The translations under genes were made by a program, and so were the position numbers. Of a DNA stretch of 64,000 bases, positions 25,001 through 38,429 are shown one piece after another. A model generated the notes under the pieces. That model was not told where the DNA came from, made no database searches, and saw only the letters and a program-made list of their open reading frames with translations. This DNA comes from Haemonchus contortus (Eukaryota > Nematoda > Chromadorea > Rhabditida > Trichostrongylidae). Every line of letters starts with the position of its first letter. Positions within the stretch are counted from its first letter, which is position 1. Location: contig LS997564.1 of the NCBI GenBank assembly GCA_000469685.2, positions 16,422,283-16,486,282 on the forward strand, given 5' to 3'.

Positions 25001-25656
25001 CCTTGGCAGTTCTTAATTATAATTGTGACTCGCCCGTTGCTTTGCTTTCCAACCAGCTGCCAGTATGATTGAAAACCAGTCTCGTGCTGAATTTCCCTTC
25101 CACATATAAATGGTATGTAAACCTATTTCACTTTATTAGTTCAATATTTACCTTTTACAACTTTCTTTTTCAACTTTCCTTTCTCACCATGGACCATTAG
25201 CATGGCTGATTTAGCCATGCTAATGGTCCATGGTGAGAAGGGAAATTGTCAACATTAAATATGTTGTTGTATGCCCTAATATCATCATTATTTCCAAATG
25301 GGAGAGCGGTTGCTAACGGTTTCATTCAGAAGGCTTTCTGTCTATATTTATCGTCTTCTCTGAACTGTTCCAATATGTTAAAGGCCAGAACCGTGTCGTT
25401 GCAGTCACAACTGAAATGTAATGTTTACAATGTCTAAAGCCTTTTGGGATGCAATACCCAAATTTGATTTGCATTAAGCATCTTAATGGTGTTGGAGTGC
25501 GTATGTTGGCCTGTGCGGGTTTGCGTTGGTTATTCAACTTACAGGTAAGTTTATCCTCCCAGGCCAGTGTGGTGACTATTAGTTGACCTCAGAGTAATGG
25601 AAACCATGGTTAACCTGCAGGTATCAGCCCAGAATCCGAACTCCAGACCATGCTAA
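22049..25656 (+). CDS. Orphan exon-like ORFs, identity unknown
   Basis: Several open segments have good splice signals and compatible phases. They are 22049-22249 (after TGTTTCAG, ending AAG|GTTACG), 22617-22793 (after CCGTTTAG, ending CAT|GTGAGTG), roughly 25439-25554 (ending CAG|GTAAGT), and 25621-25656 (after CTGCAG, ending in TAA). A different reading of the last exon (25621-25705, then GTATGAGT) is also open. The second segment reads LSPLAARRGQLLAMGDFQ and the third GVGVRMLACAGLRWLFNLQ, both protein-like. I do not recognise a family. They could be a small separate gene, or 3' exons of the PHF12-like gene reached by a donor just before its stop. They could also be chance. Confidence 0.3.
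25175..25245. repeat. 33-bp near-perfect hairpin, 5-nt loop
   Basis: Positions 25175-25207 and 25213-25245 are reverse complements with one mismatch (T at 25180 against G at 25240). The loop is GATTT. The arm contains CACCATGGACCATTAGCATG. The loop is too tight for a typical pre-miRNA. A tiny MITE or a cruciform-forming palindrome is more likely. Confidence 0.8.
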
Positions 25657-25709
25657 TGTGTTATTGCGCCGTCTGGCACTACACTACCTCCGCCTCGAAG
25701 TGTTCGTAT

Positions 25710-27028
25710 GAGTAATCAATAGTACTATTCCGCCTGCGATCTCGTCGCATCCTGCATCGCACATCGAGGCGCAAAGGTACCGCTTTCATGCTGGGTCGAA
25801 CCTTTCATGGTCCTTTATCAGACGTCACCAGTTGTTTTCGCTGCAGGCTACCCGCAATCATTGTTCCCACATCGCTTCAGCGTCTATTTCAACTTAAAAA
25901 GCTCTAGGCTTACGGCAGCATTAGCAAGAACTTGCCGTCAGGCACACATATAAATAGTAAAACCATAAAACAGTAAAATCAACATTTTTAGTGCCCTAAA
26001 TTCTCATCTGAGTGATGCAGGTCCAAATGCAAACTTCGGTAATCTCTAGCTTTTCCACCTGTTGGACACGCTTCGAACATCACTTCTTCATACGTTCTTT
26101 GATTAACTCTTCTAAACAGGCGAGGTAGCGCTCACGATCGAAGAAACTGTAAAATTCGTACCATTATTCGCTCACAGTTTCCTGTCTCTTAGATCCTCAT
26201 GTACTGTTCTGAGTGTATCAGTTGATGCTGTCTGCATTAGTATTTACAGCTGGTCGTTTTCCCCTCCTGTACCTCATTTCACCTCGCAGAATTGATAACT
26301 AATTTGAACCCAAGCGATGCACAAGGTATTGAATAAAATAGTAAATAAACGTTCATTTCAAATGCCCGCGCTTGCCGAGAATTACAGCCCATTTTTATTT
26401 AAATCTCTGTTTTCATTGGTCTTGAGGTGAAACGATTCTTAGTTTCGCTGATTATGCCAATCTTCCGAAAGCCAAATAGGGTCAAAACATCTGTCTTTCC
26501 CCGGTGTGGTGTGAAGTGTGAGGATTCTCATACTACTCAGAGGTAGATTTTTGCACCGTAAGTGCCCACACAATGTCACATAGTTCCTTTATTTTCTTCA
26601 CTGTATCGTTCCAGAGTTCCAGAATGACATAGCGTTCAGAATCAGTTCCATATTGCACAGCACATTGGATTTAGGATTACTTATGCAGTCGATACGAAAA
26701 TTAAGACCACTGCTTGCTTTCGCTCCATCAGAAAGCACTTCGTCGAGAGGAGGAAATTAGCGATTCGCTATATGTTTTTGCATTCTGCAATTGTCCAGGA
26801 AAATTAGCGGTGACTGTGAATCTGAATCCTAAGAGAGGAAGCGCCTTCCGCCTCTTGTGTCATTGAAAATATTTCGGCTGTTCCTGACTTCTTACCTTTT
26901 CACCTTGTAAGATAGACCACTTTTGCAATGATCTTGTGTCATGGAGAATTGCATATCGCATACACAATTCTGGAACTGATTTAGTTCGTGTGCTGTTTAG
27001 TGAACTGAGAACTTTTCTTATATTTCAG
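25710..27028. other. Upstream region of unc-119
   Basis: No coding exon is supported here. The stretch would contain the unc-119 promoter, but I cannot recognise specific control elements by eye. Confidence 0.4.
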
Positions 27029-27035
27029 AGCGGGT

Positions 27036-30000
27036 ATGCTATCAGAAGTTCGGCAGGAGCCCGATCTAACTAGCGAAGCTGATCTACGAGCAGCTGAAGT
27101 TGTGCGACCTGAAGATGTGTTAAGGCTCAACTCGATCACTCAAGGTTATCCTTTTTGACATATTTTGTTTCTTGTAGTGAAAAGGAGTATCAGAAGGAAC
27201 GTTAAGTTTGTGTTTTCAATAAAATCTTATATTTCACATATCACGTTTCGACCTCACAAGCTTTCTTTGTTAGGCAACAAGAAAGGCTTCGTTCTGTCCC
27301 TCGAATTCACCAGTTCTGCAGCCTTATTTAGTTCACGCAGTTGTGCATTTGATGTTGCAACATTGATGGGTGCAGTTAATCTCCTATTTGAAGGATACCA
27401 ATGCTAAGTCGAGAAGCTAGAACATTCTTCCTTTGAACTTTTTCAACAGTGTACTACAGAGTAATTGAGAAAGATAGGCGCACATTCGAATTCGCATTCG
27501 AAATCGAACTGAAGACGCTTATTTTTTCACTTTCTCTATGTTTACTGTATATTTCTTCAGTATTGAAGTATTCTATTTTGAAGTAATGAAGTATAATTCG
27601 TGGCCTTTGTCGGCGCTCAGCAATGCTCTGCTCATTGCTTAAACATTTTTCAACTAAAAATCGAGTCGCAAAACCTATACCAGTCAAAAGACAGTTGAAA
27701 AGCATAGAGTCTCCGATTATGAACTGTCTTGAACTCACAAAAGCTTGCAAAGGTTTGTATCAAATCACCTGCAGTGAATCGGCGATTCTATAGTTCTTCG
27801 TGGGAGAGTTCGTATGAAAGAGCTTGTATTCTTCAGCGATTCTCTTTTAACCCTAGCGGGTTAGAAAGCGGCATCAAGCACCTTGTAGCTATGGAACGCT
27901 CCAGGACTAGCCACCCTGTAGTGTTTTGAAAACTTCAATCGAAGAGTTACGTTTTTGTTTCATTAAGGTCAACATCGCATTCTGTGCATTTTTTAGACTA
28001 TCTCTGCAAGCCGTCTGCTAACATTTACGATATAGAATTCACTAGATTCAAGATCCGAGATCTGGATACGGATCAAGTCCTGTTCGAGATAGAAAAACCA
28101 TCTGGTTCGTTAATTTCCTCCCGGTATATTTTGTAATTCTGCCAAAATTGATTTGTTCTGTCATTTTTGACAAGTACTTAGTCGTCAAAGAAATTTACAT
28201 CAATCCGATTCAATTTTGGAGGTTATTACTTGTGAAACTTCTCTTGTACTTATGGAAGGAACTTTTGTGCAGGGCTTCTCTTCAGTTCTAGGTTTCAGAT
28301 GAAGCCTCAGAACGTGAGGATCAGCCAGCTGAGGCGGCTCGCTATGTACGTTATAGGTTTTCCGAAGATTTCCTGCATTTGAAGAGGGTAGGTGTTTCGT
28401 GTACTTTTCATGTTGATTCGTAATAATCAGATTATAGTAAAAATATTGTGATGGATATGGTGCCATAAAAAGGGAGATGCTTGTTAGACCTAAAACTCTC
28501 ACTGTACATACTTGGGTTTTTGCTACGAGCGAGTTTTGTGCTAATAAAGTAGCAACGACGGGATATGAAGCCTGGTTGCTCCTGGTTTCAATCAGGATCC
28601 GTTACTCTTTTATGTTAGGGAAGCGGGGTCATAAAACTTCGCCAAAACTAGGAACTTGGGATCAAAACTCCGATAATTCAATTGCCTAATTGTTTGGATG
28701 GTAAATCCCCTCTGCCTTGAGATGGGAACACCGGGAGCATATCGTTAAGTGAGTTGCACGAATACACTTCCTAATAATAGTAACCAAAATACACATCCTT
28801 AAACTCGAGCATATTCGACAGTAATGCATTGACTATTTCTGAACTGATTTATATTTTCCAGGTCGGTGCGACTGTTGAATTTGTGGTAGGTAGTAAACCC
28901 ATCAACAAATTTCGGATGGTAGAAAGACATTTTTTCAAGGTTAGCTGGTACATTTGTTTTACAGTGTTTTTACTGTTTCTCAATCTACTATCTTCAGAAG
29001 GCGAGCGTTACGAAAGTAATACTCGTACCCACCACCGAAACTTTACTCAAATGAGCTTTTTTACTCTGAACCACATTTACACCGCGACAACTATTTATGA
29101 CATATGTGTGGTTTTCAAGGTGAAAAAGCAGCAGTAATTCCAATCGTATTCTAACTATCACGAAGACAAAAAAAACCATTACTAAGAGGCAAGAACAGGT
29201 CCAGCACATCGTTTGCACCACTTGTAATGGAAAAATGCCCTAATAAGGGACGGGATCGAAATTCACTTTCAAGAGTGAATATTGAGTCTCGCCCCGAAAA
29301 TCTCTCTGAGAGTGTAGTAATTGAAACACAGCCGACGAAATCACTAAAACTCAGCATAGAATAACTAACGATGAACAAGTCCAACTGCTGCGATGTCGAA
29401 GTAATAATCAGAATAATAACAGAGGTAACAGTCTAATCAAATAAACTCAAGAGCATTTACCACATTTTCACCTTTACTCTTCATCGATGAATCAATCTAA
29501 TCAATCTTGATCATCACATTTCTGTATTCTTGATATTTTCAGTGTTACTTTGGTAGATATTGATAAATTTTTCATCAATTTTTGCCTCTTAGAACTCGCT
29601 TTTTTGTCTTCGTGATAGTTAGAATACAACTGAAGTTACTGCTGCTTTTCCACCAGAAAACTGCTCAAAATTCATAAATAGATGTCGCGGTGCAAATGTA
29701 GTGCCGAATAAAAAAAAACGATCTGAGTAAAGTTCCGGTGGGCATAGATTACCAGTACTACTCAGGCAAACAAGACTGACAGAGGCATGATTTCATCCCC
29801 AATTGGGCTTCCAGATGTAAGAATTCTTTTTGTCTTTCATACGGTAGATATCCACCATGAGGTGTCACTGTTTGAGAAATAAGTTCTAAGTTGATCAAGC
29901 AATTTTGAATTATCTTGTCAGTTTACTGTGCCGCGTTGTTGGACCACACACTTTTGTAGTGTTATGAGATTTCCACAGTTAGCGCACATGTATGAATATG

Positions 30001-30837
30001 CTTAAAGAGGAAGAAAAGTGACGTGTATTTGCAGGACCGCCTGCTGAAGAGTTTTGACTTCGAATTTGGATTTTGCATTCCCAATTCGAAGAACACCTGT
30101 GAACACATATACGAGTTTCCTCACCTGAGTCCTGAACTAGGTAGGTTTCTTATTTACAATAAACTTATATTACAAGACGTTTTTCGAGCAATGCAACACC
30201 ATGTAAACGTCTGAAGGCTTTTTACTTTTTGCATGTTTGAAATATAGACGACACAACCACAACCCTTGGTTCCATCATCATTTCTGTCACTGTACTATTT
30301 CAGTTCATTGCCGTAACTCTTTTTATGTTCAGTAGAGGGGACCAAACTACAATTCTTGTGGGCAACAGTAATGCCTTTAACCTTTAGAGCAAGACAGACA
30401 TTCACTACTGAAGGGACTCGAGAATAGTCAAACAAAACGGGTCCCGTGTTTGAGATGGCCCACGCATCCATTCGATATACTTATTCGAAAAAAATCCACT
30501 AAAATTATCGTAAACGAGACCTAGGCCCACCATTCATTTCTGCGATGAAATCAGACTAATGACGTGTTTGCGAGTAGCAGCATATGAGGAAATAGGAAGA
30601 AAACAAACTTTTCCTTCATTAGTGCCTTGCAATTGCAATGTAATGAATGCTTGTTTTTCACTGCCAGCCACTATTCCTAACATAAAGTTTGCTTTGTGAA
30701 GACCTGTCGAGCATTTAAAGTTAAATTTAGTGAGAGAAATGGTGGAAAGCCCGTACGAGACTCGCTCGGATAGCTTTTATTTTGTGGATGACCGGCTTAT
30801 TATGCACAACAAAGCTGATTATTCATACGACGGTTAG
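27036..30837 (+). CDS. unc-119: UNC-119 lipid-binding trafficking chaperone (6 exons, 198 aa)
   Basis: Exons: 27036-27144, 27997-28104, 28299-28387, 28862-28939, 30035-30140 and 30731-30837, all phases consistent and every acceptor CAG or TAG. Family landmarks appear in order: [10 protein letters not shown], then [71 protein letters not shown], and the C-terminal [18 protein letters not shown]-119 is a PDE6-delta-like beta-sandwich that binds acylated peptides and shuttles myristoylated cargo to membranes and cilia. In worms it is needed for axon patterning. At 198 aa it is slightly shorter than the C. elegans protein (about 219), mainly at the N-terminus. TATATTTCAG ending at 27028, seven bases before the ATG, looks like an SL trans-splice site, which supports this start. 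Confidence 0.97.
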
Positions 30838-31710
30838 ACAATGAAGGCAAAAGCGCTTTTGTGTCGAATCCCCATTTGAAAAGGTTTATTTCTTGTAATA
30901 GAATGTAGTTTTCTCGTCTATCCTTGTAGTTGCGAAATGATGTGAGGCTATATCAAGTGACGTGTTTCTCGACGATGTATCACTGTTTTAATTCATACAT
31001 ATTGAATTTCTAGTGGTTGTTTACCTAAGTTATGCAATGGTTCGGATTTCTTTGTAACTGTGATGACAGAAATTCACCAAAGTTGTGAATAATTGCTTCA
31101 GTGGAGCTTTAAATATTTCCTTTTCTGGAGGCCAGTAAATTCGCCAGTTCGTGTTTGTTGACATTGAATACTAATCAATGGATCTCTTCGCCCTTCTTTT
31201 GCCCCTTTCAGAGCTTTCTGTATTGCATACTACAACACCAATAAAGTATGTTATACAGACTCAGTTTGGCCTCATAGAGAGCATCTCTTCTTAAATGTCA
31301 GAGAAGAACCTGAGATATGTGACCAACGCAACCAACCTCAATGGGGCGAGAGGCTTCAGTGATCTGTCCTAAATCAGATCCTCACATATGGCTAATTATT
31401 GGCAGCGTTTCACCTTATATGATATGCTTTTTCAATTAATACAGATAATTTATGCTTCTGGGTTATCAAACCAATTGAGAATCATATAAAAATGCCGTTA
31501 TGCGAAGATAAAACATGGTATATGGCACGAATAGTGGAATCTTTTAAAATGCTTACGTTTGAATGCTTCATGACTAGAATGCGGTAAGGTCAAAAGGTTC
31601 TCCCAATATATCCATTTAGAGCAAGTAATAATCCGATATGTACAAATATTGCTATATTACTTTTAACTTTCCCGTCCTTTCACTTGAATGAATCAATTTT
31701 GTTGCTGTGA
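30838..31710. other. 3' intergenic gap between convergent unc-119 and vps-50
   Basis: There is no gene in this gap. An AATAAA on the plus strand at 31240-31245 is a candidate poly(A) signal for unc-119, ~400 nt after its stop. No clear signal was seen for vps-50 on the minus strand. Confidence 0.5.
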
Positions 31711-34700
31711 TCAGTCATTAAGGGCATTGATTATCCTCGTTCTCGCTTTCTTCGATACATGCGTTGCAACGCTGAGGAGCGAGATCATTTGCTTGGCGGT
31801 GTACTCCTATAACTCGATTTACCAGCTTGAGTTAATACAAAAGAACGACTTTGAGAGAAATTTATGATGCTACGGCTACAGTAAACAGACCCACCGTATG
31901 CTTGCTAATCCATTCCTCGAGGCCATTCTCCGGTAAATAGAACGCTTTAATATATCCTTCAACAAATGCAGTATGCGGTACAGGGTGAAGATTGCAGATT
32001 TGCTCAAGCTGTAAAGATAATAAAATTTCGAAGGAAATGGGTATGTGAAGGCCCCTCCACCAAATACCGGTATATGAACGTGGCAGTTTTTACATTAACC
32101 ACTTGATCAACTCAAATTCTTGGAACTTCCATCATCTTCACATTCTTTTAATCAAATCCAGCTTGAAGGAGGCCGCTCACACGTTCATATGTCAGGTGGG
32201 TTGCGAGTGGATGCTGTTAGGACGATGCTTTGCTACAGAAACAGGCACTACTTACCATCAAATCTCCTTCAACGCTACCTCGGGGTACTGTCACTACTGA
32301 AACGTTTCTACAGTGCGTTTCGAAAGTATGTGTACACCAAACTTTTTAATTTTTTGGGGACACCATTGCTTTCTGTAACCTGTGACCTTCACCATTCAAT
32401 TCCTTGTGTGCGATAACCTTTGAACAATTTCTCTGATAAGACATCGTAGCTGCAAACATAATTTTTTGTTGAAGAAAATATTTTCCTTTGTTTCAAAAGT
32501 ACGTGCACACTTAGCAAAAAACAAAAATATAACCGAGATCAGAAATCAATAGGGCCCCCTAAACTTCTGTAACGGTTATCGACTACGAGGAACCGTTTAA
32601 GAATGGTTTCGTTGCGGTAGGTACCTTTAAAATGAAAAACCTTGAGTGTGCACATACTTTTGGAGTGCAACTGGGTCGTTCTTTTTCATGTATTGCTGAT
32701 TCATTCAAGACCCTGACAGCTATCGCTCACAATCTATTCCTGGCCGTCCACGTATTTTGACTGCTCAGGACAACAGGAGAGTAGCCCGTCTTGTGGCGAA
32801 TACTTCTTTGTCTGTGAGTCAGATCCGAGTTCAGATGGATTTATCAGTCTCGCGTACGACCGTTTGGCGCTCTATCCGCTCTATTGAGTATATCACACGA
32901 AAGACGAAGAAGAAGGCTCCTCGGCTCAATACTCGCCACCAGCTGACAAAGCAGGAGTTTGCTCGTATGAACATGGCAACATCATGGAACAAGGTACGGT
33001 TGTTCGAGAATTTTCAGGATTTTCCTATTTTTAGAACAAACAACGTGTTGTACCCATTTTGTTCTTAGGTGATCTTCTCTGATGAAAAGAAGTTCCATCT
33101 TGATGGGCCGAATAGACTTCGCCATTACTGGAGGGACCTTCGCCGAGAGCCACTCGTGTTTTTGAGACAGAATTTCGGAGGAGGCTCTTTGATGGTCTGG
33201 GCGAGCAAACTCCAGCCTTGTCAGCTTGTGGCGAGCACTGAGACGAGTAGCCTTTTTCATCGTCTCTCGTATGATATACTCATTGGAGCGGATAGAGTGC
33301 CAAACGGTCGTACGCGAGACTCGGATCTGACTCACAGACAAAGAAGTGTTCGCCACAAGACGGGCAATTCTCCTGTTGTCCTGAACAGTCAAAATACGTG
33401 GACGGCCAGGAATAGATTGTGAGCGATAGCTGCCAGGGTCTTGAATGAATCTAGCAATGCATGAAAAAGAGCGGCCCAGTTGCCGCTCCAAAGGTACGTG
33501 CACACTCAAAATTTTTCATTACAAAGGTAACTTAAGCACCTACTGTAACGAAACCATTGTCAAACGATTTCTCGTTGTCGACAACCTTTACAGGAATTTA
33601 CGGGGCCCGATTGATTTGTGATCTCGGTTATATTTTTGTTTTTTGCTAAGTGTGCACATACTTCTGAAACAAAGGAAATTTTTCTTTCATAAAAAATTAT
33701 GTTAGCAGCTACGATGTTTTCTCAGATAGAGTATTCGTATGTTACAGCACACAAGGAATTCAGTGGTAAAGGTGGTAGGTTACAGAAAGCAATGGTACCC
33801 AAAAAAAAAAATGTTGGGTGTGCACATACTTTTGAAACGCACTGTACATATAATTCCGCTTCACTTCAGCAAGTATCCACCCGAAACAAAAAGTACGCTG
33901 CTAATTACTGTTCTAGAGAAAACGAAAAAAGAAGCTCAAATTGGCTTTATTTTGTTTGTCAACGAACCTTTAGTATCAAATGTTGGAAGTCAAGTTGCAT
34001 CAATGCGCGGCCTTCTGTGGAGCACTTCCCACCTTCACAGTATCTGTAACACGAACAACCGTGAGTATGTGAACTATCCTAAGCAATCACAAGCTTTTCA
34101 CACACCCTTGAACCAAGGCATTGAAAGCATAGTAGATAGTCCTATTCCATAACAATGCACGCCCTGCTTCATTCAAATGAATGGTTTCAGTCACGCGTTC
34201 CAGCCGCAAAGCGAATCCTTCAAAGTCCTAGAATGATTCGATGATTGTTAGCGAGGTCATGGTATCGATATGGACGTGGAAAGGTTTACTTTAATCATAA
34301 AGTCTACGTAGTTGCTATGACGACTTTGCAATTCATTCACATCCCATTTCGTGTTCGAAACAGCGGCGATGAGAACAGGATATTTGAGCGCTCGACTAGC
34401 TACACAGTCGTAAACAAGACGACGAGTATCAGGAACGACTGATAATACCTTAATTCGTCATTAAAAAATGAGATATTTCTCGTAAGCTCGAACTACAGAA
34501 GTTGAAATGAAGCAAAATGCCATGGGAACAAATTCGGATAATGGCGATCTCATACTGAAGATCGACTCTCGCGAATACCCTGGAAATTGCCTTACTTTGC
34601 TATAAAATTGGTCCAAATCTCTCATTATATTTTCACTAGTAAGTGGAAGCAGTGATTCCATCACAGGTCGAACAAGATCAAGTTGTCGAGCCACAAATTC

Positions 34701-37700
34701 CCTGTAACACGATATGTTTTGCAGTACACAAGTCGGCAGAAGTCACAGAAGTCACTGAGTTAAAAAACAGACACTGATTCCACGGCTATAATTCTCTCTA
34801 CGATGCCATATAGTTGATCAACGTGACTGAGATTCAGCCCTGAGCAAAGTGCTGGCCGCACTAACCGCAAACCCTACAAAGCGAGATTTCTTTTTCAGAA
34901 GACTACGAAAACTAACGAAATATTCTTCAATCGAGTAATCTATAATGAAGTAAATGTTGAGCGGTCATGAGAATGAGATTAAGCATCCCTTTCCACTTAA
35001 AAAAAACTTTGTGCAACGTCTGACGAATGCCAACCTTTTCATGTCCTCCAGCTAACAACTGAGACTCGTCCACTATAAGCCGGTCAGAAATATCCGAAAG
35101 CACGGCCTCAATACTGCTGAGTGGTTCCATTGTTTCCGATCCGTCAGAACCAAAAAATAAGCAGATCTGAAATTGAAGAGGACACTGCTACTCATAAAAA
35201 TTTGAAATCGTATTCAACTGGCTTAGCCTAAATGTAATGTAGCGATTATATTATGTGAGTATACACAATTACGTAATCGCTCCCCAAGCATCTGTTGATC
35301 AGGTCCAGAACGATTCTTCGAATACTTGTATAGGTTAATAAGGAATAAAATTCATCTAAATACATGACATACTGAGTAAAAGAAATATTCATACTGCTGT
35401 GTTAAGGCAGGAACCGAGTATTCTGCTATGGATGGCAAGAGGAACGTCATGCGGATATATCGGCCTGAATCGTAAGCCAACGAATAGAATAGAATAGAAG
35501 TATTAATCGAAGTATAGAAACATTGTAAGACTACAAAATCAGAAAGTCTTACCAAAAAAGCGCAGCAAGTTAAGCGCGGTATTGCAAATATTCGGTGTTT
35601 GATCAGGTCTGAAAGAAACTAAATGACATGACAGTACAATGCAAATGAATCTCTAAGCTTCTCCAGTAGTTATTCGCATTTCCCTACCCTTCATCATTCT
35701 CTTCAGTTTCGTTTCTCTCATCGTGGGTTTTATCGATTTCTTCCACCGACCTTGGCATGTGAGTAGACTGCTTTTGCGACTGAATGGCTGCCAAGCTAAT
35801 TTCCGCTATAATATCCCACCGCAAGTTGACACAATATAAAATCCACACCTCTATTTCTGCACTGCCGAAAGGATTGACAAAATCAGCAGGTATTATCGAG
35901 AATCCACGCTGCTCTTCAGTAGCGTTATTCGCCGTCACGCCAATGTTGCCCTTTCGTTTACGAGATTCCTCCAAAAACGTAAAGTCCTGGAAAAACATTG
36001 GGTTTTTCATAGGGCATTCCTATTGTCAGCTCCGACAAGGAATAGAATAGAATCAAAAATGTTATCTGGGATGTGAAAGGTGAACATAGAAGCGAAATAG
36101 CTTACCTGCAAATCAAAAATAGTGAACTGGTGAGGTACTGGACATAGTGTAAAGCATTCATTCTCCAAGAACATTCGTAGTTCTTCCATTCGTTCCGAAT
36201 GATATCTTATGAAGTACATGACAACTTGTTTTTCTAAGGACACCGTTAGTTCATCGGAAGCGTAACCAAAAAAAGAACGACCGAAGTGACGAAATCTAAA
36301 CTTTCGGTGAAGATTAGCTGCACAGAAAACAGGAAGGAAGTAGACTTACTTATTTGCCATATCAACAATATCTAACAGTTGATCAAACTTCAATGTTGAG
36401 AACTCTTGGCTGCACAAGAATGAATGCATTCGGGACAGCGCGACACGGAAAACAACGTGCATACTTGCCATCATTTGGTTGACCATTATACCGAGATTGG
36501 CTTAATCGCATCAAATAGGTTAAGGTGCGGTGCTGTTGGAAAAATCTTACAGAAAACTCTTGATCCATTTTGATTGCTCTTGTGTATAACCATAACTGAG
36601 GCTAGTAACACTGAGCTCAAATGGATCGGAAAAATATTTTTGGGAATCAACTTTGAACTAAAGAATCGCTCTAGCAAGAAAGAGAAGCAAAAAGAGTGCG
36701 TGCTACTCACGATCGTCGGGTTTGCTCATTCGCTTCCGCTCATCGTCATCAGTATGAAAGCGAATAATCGTGTGATAAATGGTTAGAATTTTACACATAA
36801 CGTAACCGAGTTCTCGAACTGTCGACACAATTTCTTCACTGCTGACACGCTGAATGACAAAAACAGTTCAAAGATGGTACACGTCACACTATATCAATGT
36901 ATTTTGGACAACCTGACACAAATCCTCATAGGAAATCTCAGCTGTGTCAGCCAGCGTTTGGCACATCTTACATCTTTCCTCAACAACTTTCTGCGAAGAT
37001 TTCTTGATAGTTGAAACGAAATGGGAAATGAGTTTTTTGGATGCAGGCTAAAATAATCAGCAGATTCGAGAAAAGTATTTTCACACAAAACCGATAACAT
37101 AACGTGAAACGAATCACCTCAACTTTATTGAGCATTGAGTAAGCTGAATAGACTGAAGCGTATCGATCATGATCAAAAACTATAGTGAACGAAGCTAGAG
37201 CAGAATCAAGAGCGGTCTCAATTAGGTTTGTGGAACCAACCAACTTCGTCATCAAGTCACTGAAATAACTTTCCGGACAACTGGATAATTGAAAATAAAA
37301 AGAAAAACCAAGTTCCCTTCTCCATAAAGTACGAAGGACGATTGACACACCTCACACAGCTGAAATGTCGATAAGTATTCGCTGCTTCTTTAGCTTCCAA
37401 GCACACTCTTATAGCTACTGGGAAATTACCATCCTAAAATTGCACTTGTCAAATACTGAAAAGAAAGATTTTGCTGCTATTCACAAACCTCAATACAGTC
37501 TCTAAGATGGAACTCGGTCTCATATAAAGTCTTGATGATTCGCAAAGTTGAGTGTAAAGTCTTCAGCATGCGCTTCTTCTTCTCATTCGCAAGAATTGAG
37601 AGTGCAGTTCGGCTCTGTGCTAGCGCACCAGCGAGAGCTCTACACATACCAACGATTTGAACATGATAAACTAATGCCAGAGCGTGTATTTATCACTCAC

Positions 37701-38378
37701 ACTATTCAAAGATATAACACCACTCTTACCTTCTGATCATAACGATCTTGCACACTAACTCATTCAGGCTGTCTCTAATGGAATCCATGTCTTCTATTTG
37801 AGCATTGTAGGAGGGTGACTGCAAAGAATCAAATGATTCTATTATGAATATATACAGTAGCGCTCAAAAGTCTTCGGTGAAATGGTTCTTCAGCCGTACT
37901 TTTCAGTCGCAACTCTTTTCCTACTGGATCTGATCAAGCGAAATTCCTATGTTCGGAGCGTGGATATATTGTGAATATTTACCACTATTAAACTGCAGTC
38001 TGATCATGTTCCAGGTATTTCAAAGGGCATGAAAATAAAATCGACTGCAAATACTGATGATGGTCTTTCTAGAATCTCTTTCATTTTTGTCATGTCAAAA
38101 ATGTACGAGCGGTAATGCCGAACACCATAGATGTGAAAAACGCACATAAGGTGAGAATAAGTGCAGACGCCAACAACTTTAGTTTTAGCAAAATGTGCTA
38201 CCGCAGCAAACACCTTGCTCTATCTGTGGATATTGCAGCTTTGCTGTGAAATAGGGTTTGTTTAGGGTGAAATATGCTCTAGTTAGACATATCCAAATTT
38301 CGTGCCATTCGGTCCACTAAGAAAAAAGTTATGAACGAAAAAGCGTCAGAGCATTTCACCGAAGACTTTTGAGCGCTA

Positions 38379-38429
<51 letters not shown>

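Noticed and set aside
32982..33509. 175-codon minus-strand ORF as an intact transposase
   Set aside because: Only its first ~110 codons are transposase-like (DNA-binding half). The rest is antisense of the opposite arm's catalytic segment. It is a by-product of the palindrome.
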